Source: JALYSX01 sp036510515 | GTDB taxonomy: Bacteria > Vulcanimicrobiota > Vulcanimicrobiia > Vulcanimicrobiales > Vulcanimicrobiaceae | Reading direction: 5' to 3' | Assembly: GCA_036510515.1 (NCBI GenBank) | Contig: DATCDS010000115.1 | Location: 1 to 57,815 of the forward strand | DNA: 57,815 nt | Part shown: in pieces, positions 32,472-41,088 of the stretch | Layout of the letters: each line of letters begins with the position of its first letter | How positions within the stretch are numbered: position 1 is the first letter of the stretch | The notes under the pieces: model-generated | Databases searched by the model: none | What the model was told of the DNA's origin: nothing | What the model saw: only the letters and a program-made list of their open reading frames with translations | Made by a program: the position numbers and the translations under genes

Positions 32472-32879
32472 CTATCCTTTGAGCGACGGTGGGCCGAAAT
32501 CCAGGTAGCATTTCCCCGTCTTTTCGTCGTAATAGCCCCTCGTCGAGCCCTTGCTGTCGATGGGAAAGGGCACCACGATCTGGATCGAAGTGTCGCATAC
32601 TTTATGGCCGCTCGCATTCACGTATTCAAAGCGGACGTGGTAATAGGACAAGCCGGCGTAGTTCCCCGACTCCCAGGTCCGTTTGGAGTTCCCGTCAACC
32701 CAGCCCCAGTCGAGGTTCCTCGTCTTTCCAAGGTCTTGAATCGTGATCCAGGCGCGGTAACTCGACATGTTATAGGTGATGATCCCGTAGCGCGCCTCGG
32801 CATGGAGGGGCGGAAGGAACGCGACGATCGCCAGCGTCAAAAGAATCGGGCGTAGGGCTATGCGCAAAATGGAAGGCAT
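32472..32879 (-). CDS. Small exported protein of the N-x-S/T-x3 family
   Basis: 135 residues from ATG 32,879 (GGAGGT Shine-Dalgarno): signal peptide (ILLTLAIVAFLPPLHAEA), then GIITYNMSSYRAWITIQDLG with motif N-x-S-x3-A-W-I, a WGWVDG block, HVRFEYV and paired cysteines (VCDTS, GKCYLDF). It sits next to the paralogue at 31,982 on the same strand, 48 bp upstream, so these two may be co-transcribed. Predicted periplasmic/secreted; function unknown. Confidence 0.8.
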   Translation of the reverse strand: MPSILRIALRPILLTLAIVAFLPPLHAEARYGIITYNMSSYRAWITIQDLGKTRNLDWGWVDGNSKRTWESGNYAGLSYYHVRFEYVNASGHKVCDTSIQIVVPFPIDSKGSTRGYYDEKTGKCYLDFGPPSLKG

Positions 32880-33053
32880 GGATACCTCCGGCGGGCTTCG
32901 CCCGCGCATCACATTCCGCGGCGCGAAAAGGTGTACGGCCCCCCGCCGCGGTCACGCGGGGCCAGAAACTCATTATAAGGAAACCCCGGGAGTAATTCCT
33001 TCCCCGCCGTGTCGCCGGGCCGGAGCGTGCGCACCGGCGGCGAACCGGGAAGC

Positions 33054-35759
33054 ATGAAGCGCCGTTTGTGTGCCGCCGTCCTGTGCGCCACGCTGACCCT
33101 TTATGCCAGCCCCGCCCCGGGCGCACCGCCTCCGGCGCCGGCCCAGATCATCCAGGCCGTTTTGACCAACGGCTTGCATGTGATCGTCGCTCGGGATCCC
33201 GTAGCGCCCGTCGTCGTCACCTACATACGTTACGGCGCCGGATCGGACGAGGAGATGAGGCCGGGCCAGGCGCACGCGCTCGAACACATGATGTTCCGTG
33301 GAACCTCGGACGTGTCGGCCGCGCAGTTCGCCGACATTATGGCCCGAACCGGCGGCACGTACGATGCGCAGACCACCAACGATGCCACGAGCTACTACTT
33401 CGTCGTTCCCTCGCGCTATCTGGGGGTCGTGCTTCGTCTGGAAGCCGATAGGATGCGCAAGGCTTCCCTAAAGCAGGGCGATTGGGAAGCCGAACGCGGC
33501 GCGATCGAACAGGAGGTGCGCGCGGACGAGAGCAGCCCGTCGTTCGCGTTCGACCAACGCCTCCGCGATGCGCTGTACGCAGGCACTCCGTACGCGCGCG
33601 ACGCGCTCGGAACGGCGGCCGGTTTCGACACGATGACGGCCGCCGATCTTCGTGCGTTCTACGATCGCTGGTACCGCCCGAACGACGCGACCCTCGTCAT
33701 TGCCGGCGACGTCGATCCGCAAGCCACGTTGGCCATGGTGAAGGCGCGGTTCGGTGCCATTCCGCAGTCGCCGCTGCCGCAGAAGCCTGCGATACGTCTA
33801 GCCGCTTTGCCCACGACGCCGGTGGTGGGCACGGGATACTTGTCGACCGGCGCGAGCGGTTTCGCCGTTCGTTACCCCGGCGTCGATTCGCCGGATTATG
33901 CGGCGGCGACCGTTGCCGTGGACGTGTTGAACGACCCGGGCGGCGCGCTTGCCGACCTCAACGCGGGCGGGAAGCTGAACGGGGCGCGAGCGTATTCCTC
34001 GACCGGCCCGAGCGTTTCGCTGGCGGCGGTTCAGGCGAACGTACCGCAAGGCTCCGATTCCAAGGCCGTCGCGCAGTTGCTGGATCAAACGATCGCATCG
34101 ATCTTGAAAAACGGCGTTTCGTCGGATGCGGTCGGCGCCGTCAAACGTGAGATCGTCGCGAACCAGGCGTTCGCGCTGACATCCATTCCTTTGGTGGCGT
34201 CGGCGTGGGCGAGCGCCTCGTCGTTGGGCATGCGTTCTCCCGATGCTTTGCTCGGCCGATATGAGGCGGTAACTACGAGCGATGTGAATCGCGTGCTGCG
34301 CAAATACTTCGGCGCGGATCGACTGCCGTTCACGCTCGTCGCATCGAAACAGGCGCCGCCGCGCCCAGTCGATGTCGGCGGCGGAGAAAACGTCGCTTAC
34401 AAGGGCAGCGAAAAGCAGCCGCTTCCGGCCTGGGCCGCTCGCGCGTTTCGCGAACCGCTTTCGCCCCCCAGCGTCGCGCGCGTTCGGAGATACATTCTGC
34501 CGAACGGCATTCGCCTCGTGGTTGCGCCGTTGCCGATCGCGCCGGTCGTCATGCTGCGCGGATCGATCGAGAACAATCAAACCCTCTACGAGCCGGCCGA
34601 CAAACAAGGTGTGGCGGAGCTAACCAACAGCCTGATGCAATGGGGAACGACGACGTTGGACCGCAAGGCATTCGCAGCGGCGTCGCAGGCGATCCCGGCG
34701 TTCGTAGCGGGCGGGACGACCTTCGCCGTGCAGGCGCGCGCGAAGGATTTCGATCGTGCTCTCGCCCTGCTCGCGCAAGAAATGCTGCATCCGGCGTTTC
34801 CGCAAACGGCACTCGAAACGATCAAACAAGACGCGGTTCCATCCGTCACGGCCGCTCAGAAACTACCCGGCTGGTTGGCGCTACTCGCGCTGGATTCCGG
34901 GCTGTATCCGCCGAGCGATCCCGTCCGCACCCACCCCACTGGAGCATCGGTTCAGAACGTGAATATAGGCGACGTGCGTGCCTGGTACGCGAAGGCGTTT
35001 CGTCCAGACCTCACATCTGTCGTCGTCGTTGGCGACGTTTCGCCGGCATACGTACGCGCGGAGATCGTAAAATATTTCGGATCCTGGCGCCCGAGCGGTC
35101 CCGCGCCGACGTTCAAGTACCCGGCGCTCGCACCGAATCGGGCATCGAAGGCGATGGTGCCTTCACCCATCGCCGTCCAGCAGTCGGTGCAGCTCGGCGA
35201 AACGATGCGTGTGCTCGAAAGCAACCCCGACGCGCCCGCATTGGAATTGGCGAACGCGATGCTGACCGGCGAAGGGGCCGCGTCGATCTTGTTCGACGAT
35301 CTGCGGACTCGCCGCGGGTACGTGTACGACGTGGGGTCGACGCTGGACATCGGCATTCAGCGATCGACATACACCTTCAGGTTCGCGTCGGATCCGAAGA
35401 ACGCGGACATGGCGGCGTCGCGTTTGCTTGCCGACCTGCGTTCGCTGCAGACCACTCCGGTCTCCGCTGCGGATCTCGCGCGGGCGAAGTCGTCGATTCT
35501 GGCCCGCAGCGCGCTCGCGCTGGACAGTTATGGTGGAGTTGCCGCGGCGCTGTTAGCGGGAATTGGTACGAAGCGCTCGTTCAATGCGGCGAATACGGAA
35601 AACGTTGACGCTTGGAAGCACCTGCTCGGCGTCACGCCGGCGTCGTTGCGCGCGGCGTTTGCAAAGTGGGTGCGCGTCGGCGACTTCGCGCGCGTCGATG
35701 TGGTGCCGGCCAGCCCGTCACCGAACCCGTCCTCGTCGGCTAATCCGCCCGGCACCTAG
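33054..35759 (+). CDS. Exported M16-family (insulinase-like) zinc peptidase, two-domain-pair form
   Basis: 901 residues from ATG 33,054: signal peptide (about 1-23), zinc motif HALEH at 74-78, ERGAIEQEVRADE near 156 with the third ligand, a linker near 480, and a second M16 half (YILPNGIRLVVAPLPIAPVVM near 500) without HxxEH, as in pitrilysin-like proteins whose second half is structural. It ends in a Pro/Ser-rich tail. It is a paralogue of the frameshifted gene at 9,213-11,899. Likely a periplasmic oligopeptide-degrading enzyme. It lies among small exported proteins and converges on another metalloprotease 8 bp away. Confidence 0.92.
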   Translation: MKRRLCAAVLCATLTLYASPAPGAPPPAPAQIIQAVLTNGLHVIVARDPVAPVVVTYIRYGAGSDEEMRPGQAHALEHMMFRGTSDVSAAQFADIMARTGGTYDAQTTNDATSYYFVVPSRYLGVVLRLEADRMRKASLKQGDWEAERGAIEQEVRADESSPSFAFDQRLRDALYAGTPYARDALGTAAGFDTMTAADLRAFYDRWYRPNDATLVIAGDVDPQATLAMVKARFGAIPQSPLPQKPAIRLAALPTTPVVGTGYLSTGASGFAVRYPGVDSPDYAAATVAVDVLNDPGGALADLNAGGKLNGARAYSSTGPSVSLAAVQANVPQGSDSKAVAQLLDQTIASILKNGVSSDAVGAVKREIVANQAFALTSIPLVASAWASASSLGMRSPDALLGRYEAVTTSDVNRVLRKYFGADRLPFTLVASKQAPPRPVDVGGGENVAYKGSEKQPLPAWAARAFREPLSPPSVARVRRYILPNGIRLVVAPLPIAPVVMLRGSIENNQTLYEPADKQGVAELTNSLMQWGTTTLDRKAFAAASQAIPAFVAGGTTFAVQARAKDFDRALALLAQEMLHPAFPQTALETIKQDAVPSVTAAQKLPGWLALLALDSGLYPPSDPVRTHPTGASVQNVNIGDVRAWYAKAFRPDLTSVVVVGDVSPAYVRAEIVKYFGSWRPSGPAPTFKYPALAPNRASKAMVPSPIAVQQSVQLGETMRVLESNPDAPALELANAMLTGEGAASILFDDLRTRRGYVYDVGSTLDIGIQRSTYTFRFASDPKNADMAASRLLADLRSLQTTPVSAADLARAKSSILARSALALDSYGGVAAALLAGIGTKRSFNAANTENVDAWKHLLGVTPASLRAAFAKWVRVGDFARVDVVPASPSPNPSSSANPPGT

Positions 35760-35767
35760 CCAACCCG

Positions 35768-38257
35768 TCACTTCAACGCAGAAGCCACCGTATGGGCGAG
35801 TGCGCCCAGGTGGGCGCGTGTGAGGGCGTCGAGGCCGGGCCGGCGCAGCGCGGCGCGTATCGTTCCCGCGAGGTCGGTCAGTTCTAGACGCGCTACGGCT
35901 TGGGCATCCGGCGGCGTGTCGGCCGCGGGTTGGTTGGCGAGCGTCACCAGCGCATCGGTGTAGTTGTGCTGCAGATTGCGGCGCAGCAGCGACAGCGAAC
36001 GGAGATTGCGACCTTGCAGGTCACCGTAGATGCTGCGCTGCAGCGATGCGAAGAGGTCGGCAATGCCCAGCGTCGGCGATACGGATTCGAGCTGGTCGTC
36101 GTCGATGCGCGTGAGTACCGTCGGCATCAGCAGATAACGAATCGCGTTCATCTGCTGCGCGCCGATCGCCTCGACGATCGGGTAATCGTGCCGCACCGGC
36201 GGGTTGTAGGCCCACTGCGGCAAGTTTCCGTATCCTTCCCAACTCGTATATCCGTACCCCGACCACTCGCTGTAGGTGAGCCGGTCGAGCAGCGTGGGTG
36301 AAAAATGCCATGCCGCATCCGAGAAGAGATAGCGATCCAGCATCGCTAGCGCCGCCTTTTGGGTCGCGAGGGGAACGGGGACGATCGGCGCGACCGCCTG
36401 CGGGTCGCCGCGGTGCGCCCGCGAGAGATATTGGCCGCCGATCCAATGCGCCGGAACCGTTGCGCAGAAGTCGTAACCGCGCAGATACCGCGAGAACTGC
36501 TGCGTCTCCAGCTCGTACGCGCCGCCCGTTTTGGGAAGCCGACTATCGAGCGAGTCCATGAGCCCGCGATACATCCCCATCTGCACGCGACACCAAGCCA
36601 GCGTGTCGTCGGTCAAATCTTCCTGTTCGACGCGCGGGTCGGCAGCATGTCCAGCCGACCACGCCATGTCTTCGTCCGAGGCGTAACGGTAGCGCGGATC
36701 CGACCACGCCGACGCCCACTTGCGCAGGGTCGGCAACTCAGCTTGCGGCGAGTTCGCGCCGGGAATGTATGCGTATCCCCAGTGAATCGCATAATAGTCG
36801 TAGGGCCCCAGCGTCGTTTGAAAGTATGTCCCATGGCCGTAATTACGCGGCCAAAGATTGATCGGCGCGTACTCCATCGCCGATGCGGCTACGCCGTAGT
36901 TCTGCGTGAATGTCGGGCTCTGCAGTTCTTTGGCCGTGTAGGCTTGCGAAGCGATGAAGTTATGCTGCATCCCCTGGTTGTGCCCGGTCTCGTGCAGAAT
37001 CTCGGCAAAGATGGCGTCGTGAACGAAGGAGGCCGGGACCGGGTCGCTGTCGCGACCGTAACGCACCGGATCGACCAGGTATCGCCATTGGTACACCGGC
37101 GAAGTTCCGCTGGTAGACGAGATCAACACGCCGGTGCGAATCTCCTCACCCGTCCGCGGATCGACGATCGTCTGGGAGTCGGCGCCAAAACTCGGCTGCG
37201 CTTCGGTCAGCCAGCGCAGCACGTTGTAGCGGACGTCATCGGGATCCCAGGTCGGGTCGCCCGGCTGCGGCTTGACCTGGATGGCGTCCAGAATGCCGAC
37301 CCTCGCGTATGCGGCGTTCCAAGCTAGCACCGCATCGGCGATCGCGCCGCGATATTGCACCGGTACCGTGTTGCTCATGTAGAAGACCATCGGGTGGCGC
37401 GCGGGCGAAGGACGCGTCGGGTCGGCCGGATCGAAGTTCCAGCGTTCGATGTAGCGCACGGCGGTCTCGCGCGAATAGTCGTTAAACTGGAGATAGACGT
37501 CGTCGTACAAGCCGATCCGGTCGTCGGCCAGACGCGGACGATAGTCGTCGTTGGGCAGCGTGATGAAGTTGTAGGCAACCTGAATCTCGAGTCTACGCGC
37601 GTCCGGTGCCGTGTCGATCACGTGCTTGGCATCGGTGACCCAGCTCTGTCCCACCTCGATCAGATCGTTCTGCGGGAACGCCTTGGTCGAAGTAAAGAAC
37701 GACAATCCCGGATCGAGACGGTATTGATTTTGTGCGGGGAGCCCCTCGTCGATGATGTTATGCAAGTCGAGTTGATCGCCCAGCAACGACGACGCGTCGA
37801 AGATCACGCCGCCGCTAGCCGGATCCTCGGCCACGATGGCTCCGACGCCCACCACCGAGTTCGGGAAATTGTTCGCAATCGCCGACTGACTGGCCGCGTC
37901 GCCGGGGGCGACCGCATACGAGTTCGGCCAGACGATCGCAATCTCGTCGCCGTGCCGCTCGAAGCGTACCAGTTCGCTGGGCAGGTAATCGTTGTCGCCC
38001 CAAACCACATCCCCGCCCAGGCCGCTGCCGGTGGTGATCGTCTCGAGATATTCCATATCGAGCTGACCTTTGGTCAGCTCCAGGTAGACTTTGCCGCCTT
38101 TATGCCAGATCGTAAAGAGTCCCGGCTGCGAACGCGCGCCCTGCGTAAACGCCGGGTACGTTGAAGGCGCGGCCTGCGCGTGCGCCGGACGCGGCGCGGC
38201 GAGAACTGCGACGCCGAAGCAGGCGACGCAGGCGATACCGAGGCTGAAATGACGCAT
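35768..38257 (-). CDS. Exported zinc-dependent metalloprotease (DUF5117/DUF4953-like)
   Basis: 829 residues from ATG 38,257: signal peptide (MRHFSLGIACVACFGVAVLA...AHAQ), an N-terminal beta-rich domain (FTIWHKGGKVYLELTKGQL), a middle region with HPMVFYMSNTVPVQYRGAIADAVLAWN, the extended zinc motif HETGHNQGMQH near 421-431, and a helical C-terminal domain. The HExxHxxGxxH metzincin-like site and layout match the zinc-dependent DUF5117 family. It is probably a periplasmic or secreted protease with undefined substrate. Its frame opens earlier, but the start chosen gives the signal peptide. Confidence 0.9.
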   Translation of the reverse strand: MRHFSLGIACVACFGVAVLAAPRPAHAQAAPSTYPAFTQGARSQPGLFTIWHKGGKVYLELTKGQLDMEYLETITTGSGLGGDVVWGDNDYLPSELVRFERHGDEIAIVWPNSYAVAPGDAASQSAIANNFPNSVVGVGAIVAEDPASGGVIFDASSLLGDQLDLHNIIDEGLPAQNQYRLDPGLSFFTSTKAFPQNDLIEVGQSWVTDAKHVIDTAPDARRLEIQVAYNFITLPNDDYRPRLADDRIGLYDDVYLQFNDYSRETAVRYIERWNFDPADPTRPSPARHPMVFYMSNTVPVQYRGAIADAVLAWNAAYARVGILDAIQVKPQPGDPTWDPDDVRYNVLRWLTEAQPSFGADSQTIVDPRTGEEIRTGVLISSTSGTSPVYQWRYLVDPVRYGRDSDPVPASFVHDAIFAEILHETGHNQGMQHNFIASQAYTAKELQSPTFTQNYGVAASAMEYAPINLWPRNYGHGTYFQTTLGPYDYYAIHWGYAYIPGANSPQAELPTLRKWASAWSDPRYRYASDEDMAWSAGHAADPRVEQEDLTDDTLAWCRVQMGMYRGLMDSLDSRLPKTGGAYELETQQFSRYLRGYDFCATVPAHWIGGQYLSRAHRGDPQAVAPIVPVPLATQKAALAMLDRYLFSDAAWHFSPTLLDRLTYSEWSGYGYTSWEGYGNLPQWAYNPPVRHDYPIVEAIGAQQMNAIRYLLMPTVLTRIDDDQLESVSPTLGIADLFASLQRSIYGDLQGRNLRSLSLLRRNLQHNYTDALVTLANQPAADTPPDAQAVARLELTDLAGTIRAALRRPGLDALTRAHLGALAHTVASALK

Positions 38258-38365
38258 ACGTGGCGACCCCTCATCAAACGAGCACACCGGCCTTCCGGCT
38301 TCTCCAGAGGCGGCAGCAACAACCATTTCGCCCGGCACTCCGACGACGCAAGGTGCCTTACGTCG

Positions 38366-38728
38366 TTACAAAAGCCGTACGGGCGAGTTGTTGCTCGACG
38401 TCACGCCCACCTTGCAGTTCGGAAGGATCTCGAACGTGTTATCGCCGGTCTTCGCCGTCAATGCCACCCACGCGGTGGGACAGCCCGCTCGATCGATCCA
38501 CACGTAGATTTCCGTGTTCGACGGTACTTGGAGACTCTGAGTATTGCCGACCGGGATCCCAACGTGGAGCAGCAGGGTACCGGACGGATACCTTTTGTAG
38601 ATCAGAGCGGCCCGTTCGCTCGTCCGATTCACTACGTCGAACGTCCTCGGAGCGGCTTGCGCCGGAACGGCGAACGTGGCGAGCGAGGCGACGAAAAGTG
38701 CGATTGCACAAACTGAGCGAATGACCAT
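38366..38728 (-). CDS. Small exported protein, divergent member of the N-x-S/T-x3 family
   Basis: 120 residues: signal peptide (VCAIALFVASLATFAVPAQA), then FDVVNRTSERAALIYKRYPSG, which keeps the N-x-T-x3-A-A-L spacing of the other small proteins here, and two cysteines (RAGCPTAW, LPNCKVG). An AAGGA Shine-Dalgarno supports the ATG at 38,728. It lies upstream of the metalloprotease on the same strand (108 bp gap) and could share its transcript. Function unknown. Confidence 0.72.
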   Translation of the reverse strand: MVIRSVCAIALFVASLATFAVPAQAAPRTFDVVNRTSERAALIYKRYPSGTLLLHVGIPVGNTQSLQVPSNTEIYVWIDRAGCPTAWVALTAKTGDNTFEILPNCKVGVTSSNNSPVRLL

Positions 38729-38858
38729 AGATGCACCATCCTTCTGCCGACTACAACGCGGCGCGAGCCCGGTGGGTTCCGTCGTCTAATCCGCCGGCTG
38801 ACCCTTGCGGCGGGGGGCTCACAGCGCAGTAGGCTCTTCGGGGGAACCGTGGAACATT

Positions 38859-39170
38859 ATGAGCGTTATGCCGCTGGAAGCACGAATAGCGCACCTCGAA
38901 GGAACGGTCGGTCAGATCGGCGAGCGCCTTAACGGCATCGACCTGCGTCTTTCGAACGTCGAACGGAAGATCGATACGCTGGGCGAGCGCCTCGATGGGC
39001 GCATCGATCGGCTGGAAGCGACGATCGGCGCACGTCTCTTGGGAATCGATGGAAGGTTCGGTGACATGGATCGCCGCTTCGGTGATATGGACCGCCGCTT
39101 CACGTGGGTTATCGGCCTGGTAATCGTTTCGATTCTTGCGCCCATCGCCCAGCATCTCGTCATCCGCTAG
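38859..39170 (+). CDS. Coiled-coil tail-anchored membrane protein
   Basis: 103 residues from ATG 38,859: nearly continuous heptad-type coiled coil (ARIAHLEGTVGQIGERLNGI, then LSNVERKIDTLGERLDGRID), a duplicated heptapeptide FGDMDRR near 68-82 arising from an in-frame 21-bp repeat, and a C-terminal membrane helix (WVIGLVIVSILAPIAQHLV). The layout resembles small hemolysin-XhlA or DUF1640-type proteins. It probably oligomerises at the inner membrane; the role is unknown. An overlapping minus-strand frame is a shadow. Confidence 0.72.
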   Translation: MSVMPLEARIAHLEGTVGQIGERLNGIDLRLSNVERKIDTLGERLDGRIDRLEATIGARLLGIDGRFGDMDRRFGDMDRRFTWVIGLVIVSILAPIAQHLVIR

Positions 39171-39212
39171 AGCGCCGCAACCATTGCCCTTCTGGGGGTA
39201 GTCTTTGCGGCT

Positions 39213-39854
39213 ATGCAAAGCGTGAAGGAACTCAAGCGTCACCCATCGCCGGGCGGGAAGCCGCAGCCGCTGGCCGCCCTTGGCGGCCTCCTCTACGTGG
39301 GGTCGTTGGAGACGAGTACGATCTACGGGATCGAACCGGGCGCGTGGGAGGTCCGTTCGGAGATCGCCTCTCCCGGAAAGCCGTACGGCATGGCCGTGCT
39401 CGGCGGGACCATCCGCGTCGTCGTTTCGATCGGCGAAGCCGATGACCGCTATCTCTACACGTTCGTTCCCGGCAAGGGCTTCGATGAGTCGAGCAAGATG
39501 GCATTACCGGAGTTGACCGGTTCGCATCTGGCCTCCGACGGCACGTCACTCTACCTGTTGCAGATCGGCAAGCGCAAGATCGTGACGCTCGACGCGGTCG
39601 GCGCGGTCGCCAAAGAGACCGCGTTGCCGCAACGGATTGCCGGTGTCGGCGTCGCCGGCGGCAGGCTCTATGGGCTGGCCGGCGATGAGGAGTTCGAGCA
39701 CCTCCATCTTGCGACCATCGATCTGGCCGGCGCGCAAGCGGTCGTCACCGACGTCGCTTCGATCTCCGACGAGGCGCGCGCGCTGACGCACGACGGGAAT
39801 GTTTGGTGGACGAGTTATCGCGACGAGAATCAGATCGGCTCGTTCGCTGTCTAA
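39213..39854 (+). CDS. Beta-propeller-like cytoplasmic protein
   Basis: 213 residues with repeating four-strand blades (LAALGGLLYVGSLETSTIYGI, PYGMAVLGGTIRVVVSIGEA, SHLASDGTSLYLLQIGKRKI, GVGVAGGRLYGLAGDEEFEH) typical of NHL/YVTN-type propellers, though only about five blades are visible. There is no signal peptide. It overlaps the next gene's preferred start by 56 bp, suggesting co-transcription. It may be a binding scaffold; I cannot assign a partner. Confidence 0.72.
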   Translation: MQSVKELKRHPSPGGKPQPLAALGGLLYVGSLETSTIYGIEPGAWEVRSEIASPGKPYGMAVLGGTIRVVVSIGEADDRYLYTFVPGKGFDESSKMALPELTGSHLASDGTSLYLLQIGKRKIVTLDAVGAVAKETALPQRIAGVGVAGGRLYGLAGDEEFEHLHLATIDLAGAQAVVTDVASISDEARALTHDGNVWWTSYRDENQIGSFAV

Positions 39855-40587
39855 GGTTTTCGTTCTGACGTTGCTCCTATCGGCAACGCTTTTCGCGCGC
39901 GTCGACGCGGCGACGAACGCGACGCAGAACTATCTCGGGCTCCAGGGGTTCGCGCTGGTTGGCGATCATCGCGATATCGCGGGCGAGCAGCACGGCCTGG
40001 GTGGGGGCGTGTTCCTCGAGGCGCGCGTGGGGGGACCGCGCGTTGGGTTCCATTTCGAAGGGTTCCCGGTCGTGTCCGTGCCGCAGCGCTCGTCGGCGTT
40101 TTACGGCGCCGCGACGCCGGCCGTCGGCATCGTCGACGCCGCGTTCCGCTACACGCTCGACGCCGGCGGACGCTTTACGGTCGGACTTGGCGGCGTCGTG
40201 ATCAATCAGCGCACGCCTCTGCCCAACATCTCGCAAGTCGTTTCGTCCCGCCTCACCGGCGTCTGGGCCGAATTGGTGGCTAGGATGCCCGCGCGCGGAT
40301 CGCGCTTTTACGAAGCGAACCTCTCGTTCGCGCCGCACCTGACCGGAACCGATCACTTTCTCTACAGCGACGGTTCGCCCGCGGTCAACAAGCCCGAGCG
40401 CGCGTCGGTCGTCAGCGCGTCGCTGGGATTTGGGACGCGCGTGCGTTCGAACGAATTGGTCGTGGGATTGCGCGCCGTGAACTTCTCGGCGCAATTCACG
40501 CAGACGGGCGAATCAGCCGACAGCAACGCCGGAGTGGGTCCCTTCCTCGAATGGCGTTTTGGGCGCGCTCCCGCGGGAGCGCAGTAG
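39799..40587 (+). CDS. Small outer-membrane beta-barrel-like protein
   Basis: 262 residues. The only standard start giving an export signal is ATG 39,799 (basic n-region, then VFVLTLLLSATLFARVDA), which overlaps the preceding gene by 56 bp. The mature protein alternates short beta strands and Gly/aromatic turns (LGGGVFLEARVGGPRVGFHFEG, AAFRYTLDAGGRFTVGLGGV, ending GPFLEWRFG), consistent with an 8- to 10-strand barrel. Specific function unknown; it lies in a run of envelope genes. Confidence 0.7.
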   Translation: MFGGRVIATRIRSARSLSKVFVLTLLLSATLFARVDAATNATQNYLGLQGFALVGDHRDIAGEQHGLGGGVFLEARVGGPRVGFHFEGFPVVSVPQRSSAFYGAATPAVGIVDAAFRYTLDAGGRFTVGLGGVVINQRTPLPNISQVVSSRLTGVWAELVARMPARGSRFYEANLSFAPHLTGTDHFLYSDGSPAVNKPERASVVSASLGFGTRVRSNELVVGLRAVNFSAQFTQTGESADSNAGVGPFLEWRFGRAPAGAQ

Positions 40588-40645
40588 AACCGCATTCCGG
40601 CGAGGAACCAGACGTCTCCTCGGCTTCGCCCAAGAAGGTCGGTTT

Positions 40646-41080
40646 ATGAAGCTTCGCTTTTCCATCATCTGCCTCGTCTCAATGTTCGCGGCGTTCGTGC
40701 TCACGTCGTCTACCGGATTCGCGGCCGGCTCCGAGAGCCATATCTACACCAACAACAAAAGCGATTCGTGGGTGTGGATCACCGTCTATCAAGACACCAG
40801 CGGCGGGCCGCAGTGGGGCGGATACAGCAGCAACGAAAAAAATATCGGAGCATGGTGCGTCGCACCGGGGCAATTCGACAAACACGGCGTACATGCCGAC
40901 ATCTATTCGGTGCGCGCCGAGGTAACCTACAGCGGCTGTTCGCATCCCGTCCGGGCCGATCTTCGCCAGTCGTTCGACCGGCACTACTACGTCGGGGTCT
41001 ATACGCTGACCGGCAGCAACGGCCACTATGAGTTCAAAGGCGTGCGATGCTCGCTCTACCCCTTCGATCTTTGTAAGTAG
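40646..41080 (+). CDS. Small exported protein of the N-x-S/T-x3 family
   Basis: 144 residues from ATG 40,646: signal peptide (ICLVSMFAAFVLTSSTGFAA), then IYTNNKSDSWVWITVYQDTSGG with motif N-x-S-x3-V-W-I, a GAWCVAPGQ block, YSVRAEVTYSGC and a C-terminal Cys pair (VRCSLYPFDLC). The region between motif and GAWCVAPG is longer than in its paralogues at 30,997-32,879. It stops 8 bp before the TTG start of a TonB-type receptor, so both are probably one transcript. Confidence 0.8.
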   Translation: MKLRFSIICLVSMFAAFVLTSSTGFAAGSESHIYTNNKSDSWVWITVYQDTSGGPQWGGYSSNEKNIGAWCVAPGQFDKHGVHADIYSVRAEVTYSGCSHPVRADLRQSFDRHYYVGVYTLTGSNGHYEFKGVRCSLYPFDLCK

Positions 41081-41088
41081 AAGATCAC

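Noticed and set aside
38751..39242. 163-codon minus-strand frame opposite the coiled-coil protein
   Set aside because: It is a shadow of the plus-strand gene at 38,859-39,170, which has heptads, a membrane helix and an in-frame repeat.
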